From assembly GCA_036677445.1 (NCBI GenBank), contig JAVBWI010000024.1, positions 1-5,685 on the forward strand: a stretch of 5,685 bases of DNA. The letters are read 5' to 3'. Below are positions 5,378 to 5,685 of the stretch, in pieces. The translations under genes and the position numbers were made by a program. Below the pieces are notes generated by a model. That model was given only the letters and a program-made list of their open reading frames with translations, did not search any database and was not told the DNA's origin. The stretch's first letter is position 1, and every line of letters starts with the position of its first letter. The DNA is from JAVBWI01 sp036677445 (GTDB lineage Bacteria > Bacillota > Clostridia > Christensenellales > CAG-138).

Positions 5378-5518
5378 GTAAAGCCGGTAGGCGGGGCAAT
5401 TTCCGCGCTGTCGCCAATGGCCACCGTCATGGGGTTATATGAGCATGGAAACCGGCGACATGTACACCTCGCCCTGCATTGTCTGATACATTATCCAAGC
5501 CAGCATGAGATTAACAAT
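5378..5518. other. Spacer between yhaM and the right-end repeat, no supported gene
   Basis: No gene or clear terminator is seen. The frame of yhaM stays open after its TAG stop through to the window end, and a short minus-strand frame (about 5436-5554) contains a hydrophobic stretch (VNLMLAWIMYQTM). Neither has a credible start or a family I recognise. An inverted repeat GATACATT/AATGTATC (5485-5492 and 5516-5523) straddles the inner boundary of the right-end repeat. The GC-rich hairpin of that repeat (5522-5540) may be what ends yhaM transcription. Confidence 0.4.
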
Positions 5519-5685
5519 GTATCGCCGCCCGCAAGGCGGCGACGGAAATCTGTTTTAGTTAATAGCGGGAGGGCTTTAGCAGTTCGCAACAGTCATGCAT
5601 CGTTGCGGCAAGCGCCGCTTCCTCCCGTTCCTTTGCTCACTGGTCTTTCGCCGCGCTTGCTCCGTCACAGGCGGCGCGCGGCTTT
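5519..5685 (-). repeat. Dispersed-type repeat, copy 2 (window right end)
   Basis: This is the inverted counterpart of the repeat at 1-210: 125 of 127 aligned bases agree, starting exactly from the last base of the window. Its inner boundary is a GC-rich hairpin, CGCCGCC-CGCAA-GGCGGCG on the plus strand, at 5522-5540. Between the hairpin and the conserved part it is about 40 bases shorter than copy 1. On the plus strand a frame is open through the whole copy and off the window end; I take this as a by-product of GC-rich sequence rather than a gene. Confidence 0.85.

Noticed and set aside
1..5685. Composite transposon bounded by terminal inverted repeats
   Set aside because: The repeats bound essential ribosomal genes. 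There is no transposase, integrase or target duplication, and the window starts and ends inside the repeat.

Overview
The window is a piece of a bacterial chromosome, most likely from a member of the Bacillota, class Clostridia. Four things point there: strong AGGAGG-type ribosome binding sites, a zinc-ribbon L33, a YhaM-type HD-domain exoribonuclease, and an L10 leader RNA of the Firmicutes type before rplJ. The fairly high GC content would suit a gut clostridial lineage, but I cannot name a genus.

The left and central parts hold a minus-strand transcription/translation block in conserved bacterial order: rpmG (L33), secE, nusG, rplK (L11), rplA (L1), rplJ (L10), rplL (L7/L12). Reading runs from about 4217 down to 244. 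One good promoter lies before rpmG. A second, near-consensus promoter sits between rplA and rplJ and feeds an L10 leader with an intrinsic attenuator. A strong terminator follows rplL, so rpoB is not directly joined to this block within the window. SecE belongs to the protein-export channel, NusG tunes RNA polymerase, and L11, L1, L10, L7/L12 and L33 are 50S ribosomal proteins. L11, L10 and L12 make up the stalk base and stalk.

The right part carries one plus-strand gene, yhaM (3'-5' exoribonuclease, 4406-5377), divergent from rpmG. The 313-base space between them holds a promoter for each direction. A perfect 21-base palindrome overlaps the -35 of the yhaM promoter.

Two copies of a non-coding repeat occupy the extreme ends in opposite orientation (1-210 and 5519-5685). 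They agree at 125 of 127 aligned bases, starting exactly from the first and last base. This looks like a dispersed genomic repeat at which an assembly contig broke, rather than the ends of a transposon. The nusG-rplK gap (2691-2974) contains five successive inverted repeats, and the rplJ-rplL gap contains two perfect palindromes.

The genes themselves are ordinary and intact. The points worth a second look are the repeats, the structured spacers and the regulatory sites. I see no new enzyme system, CRISPR array, tRNA, rRNA or mobile element gene.
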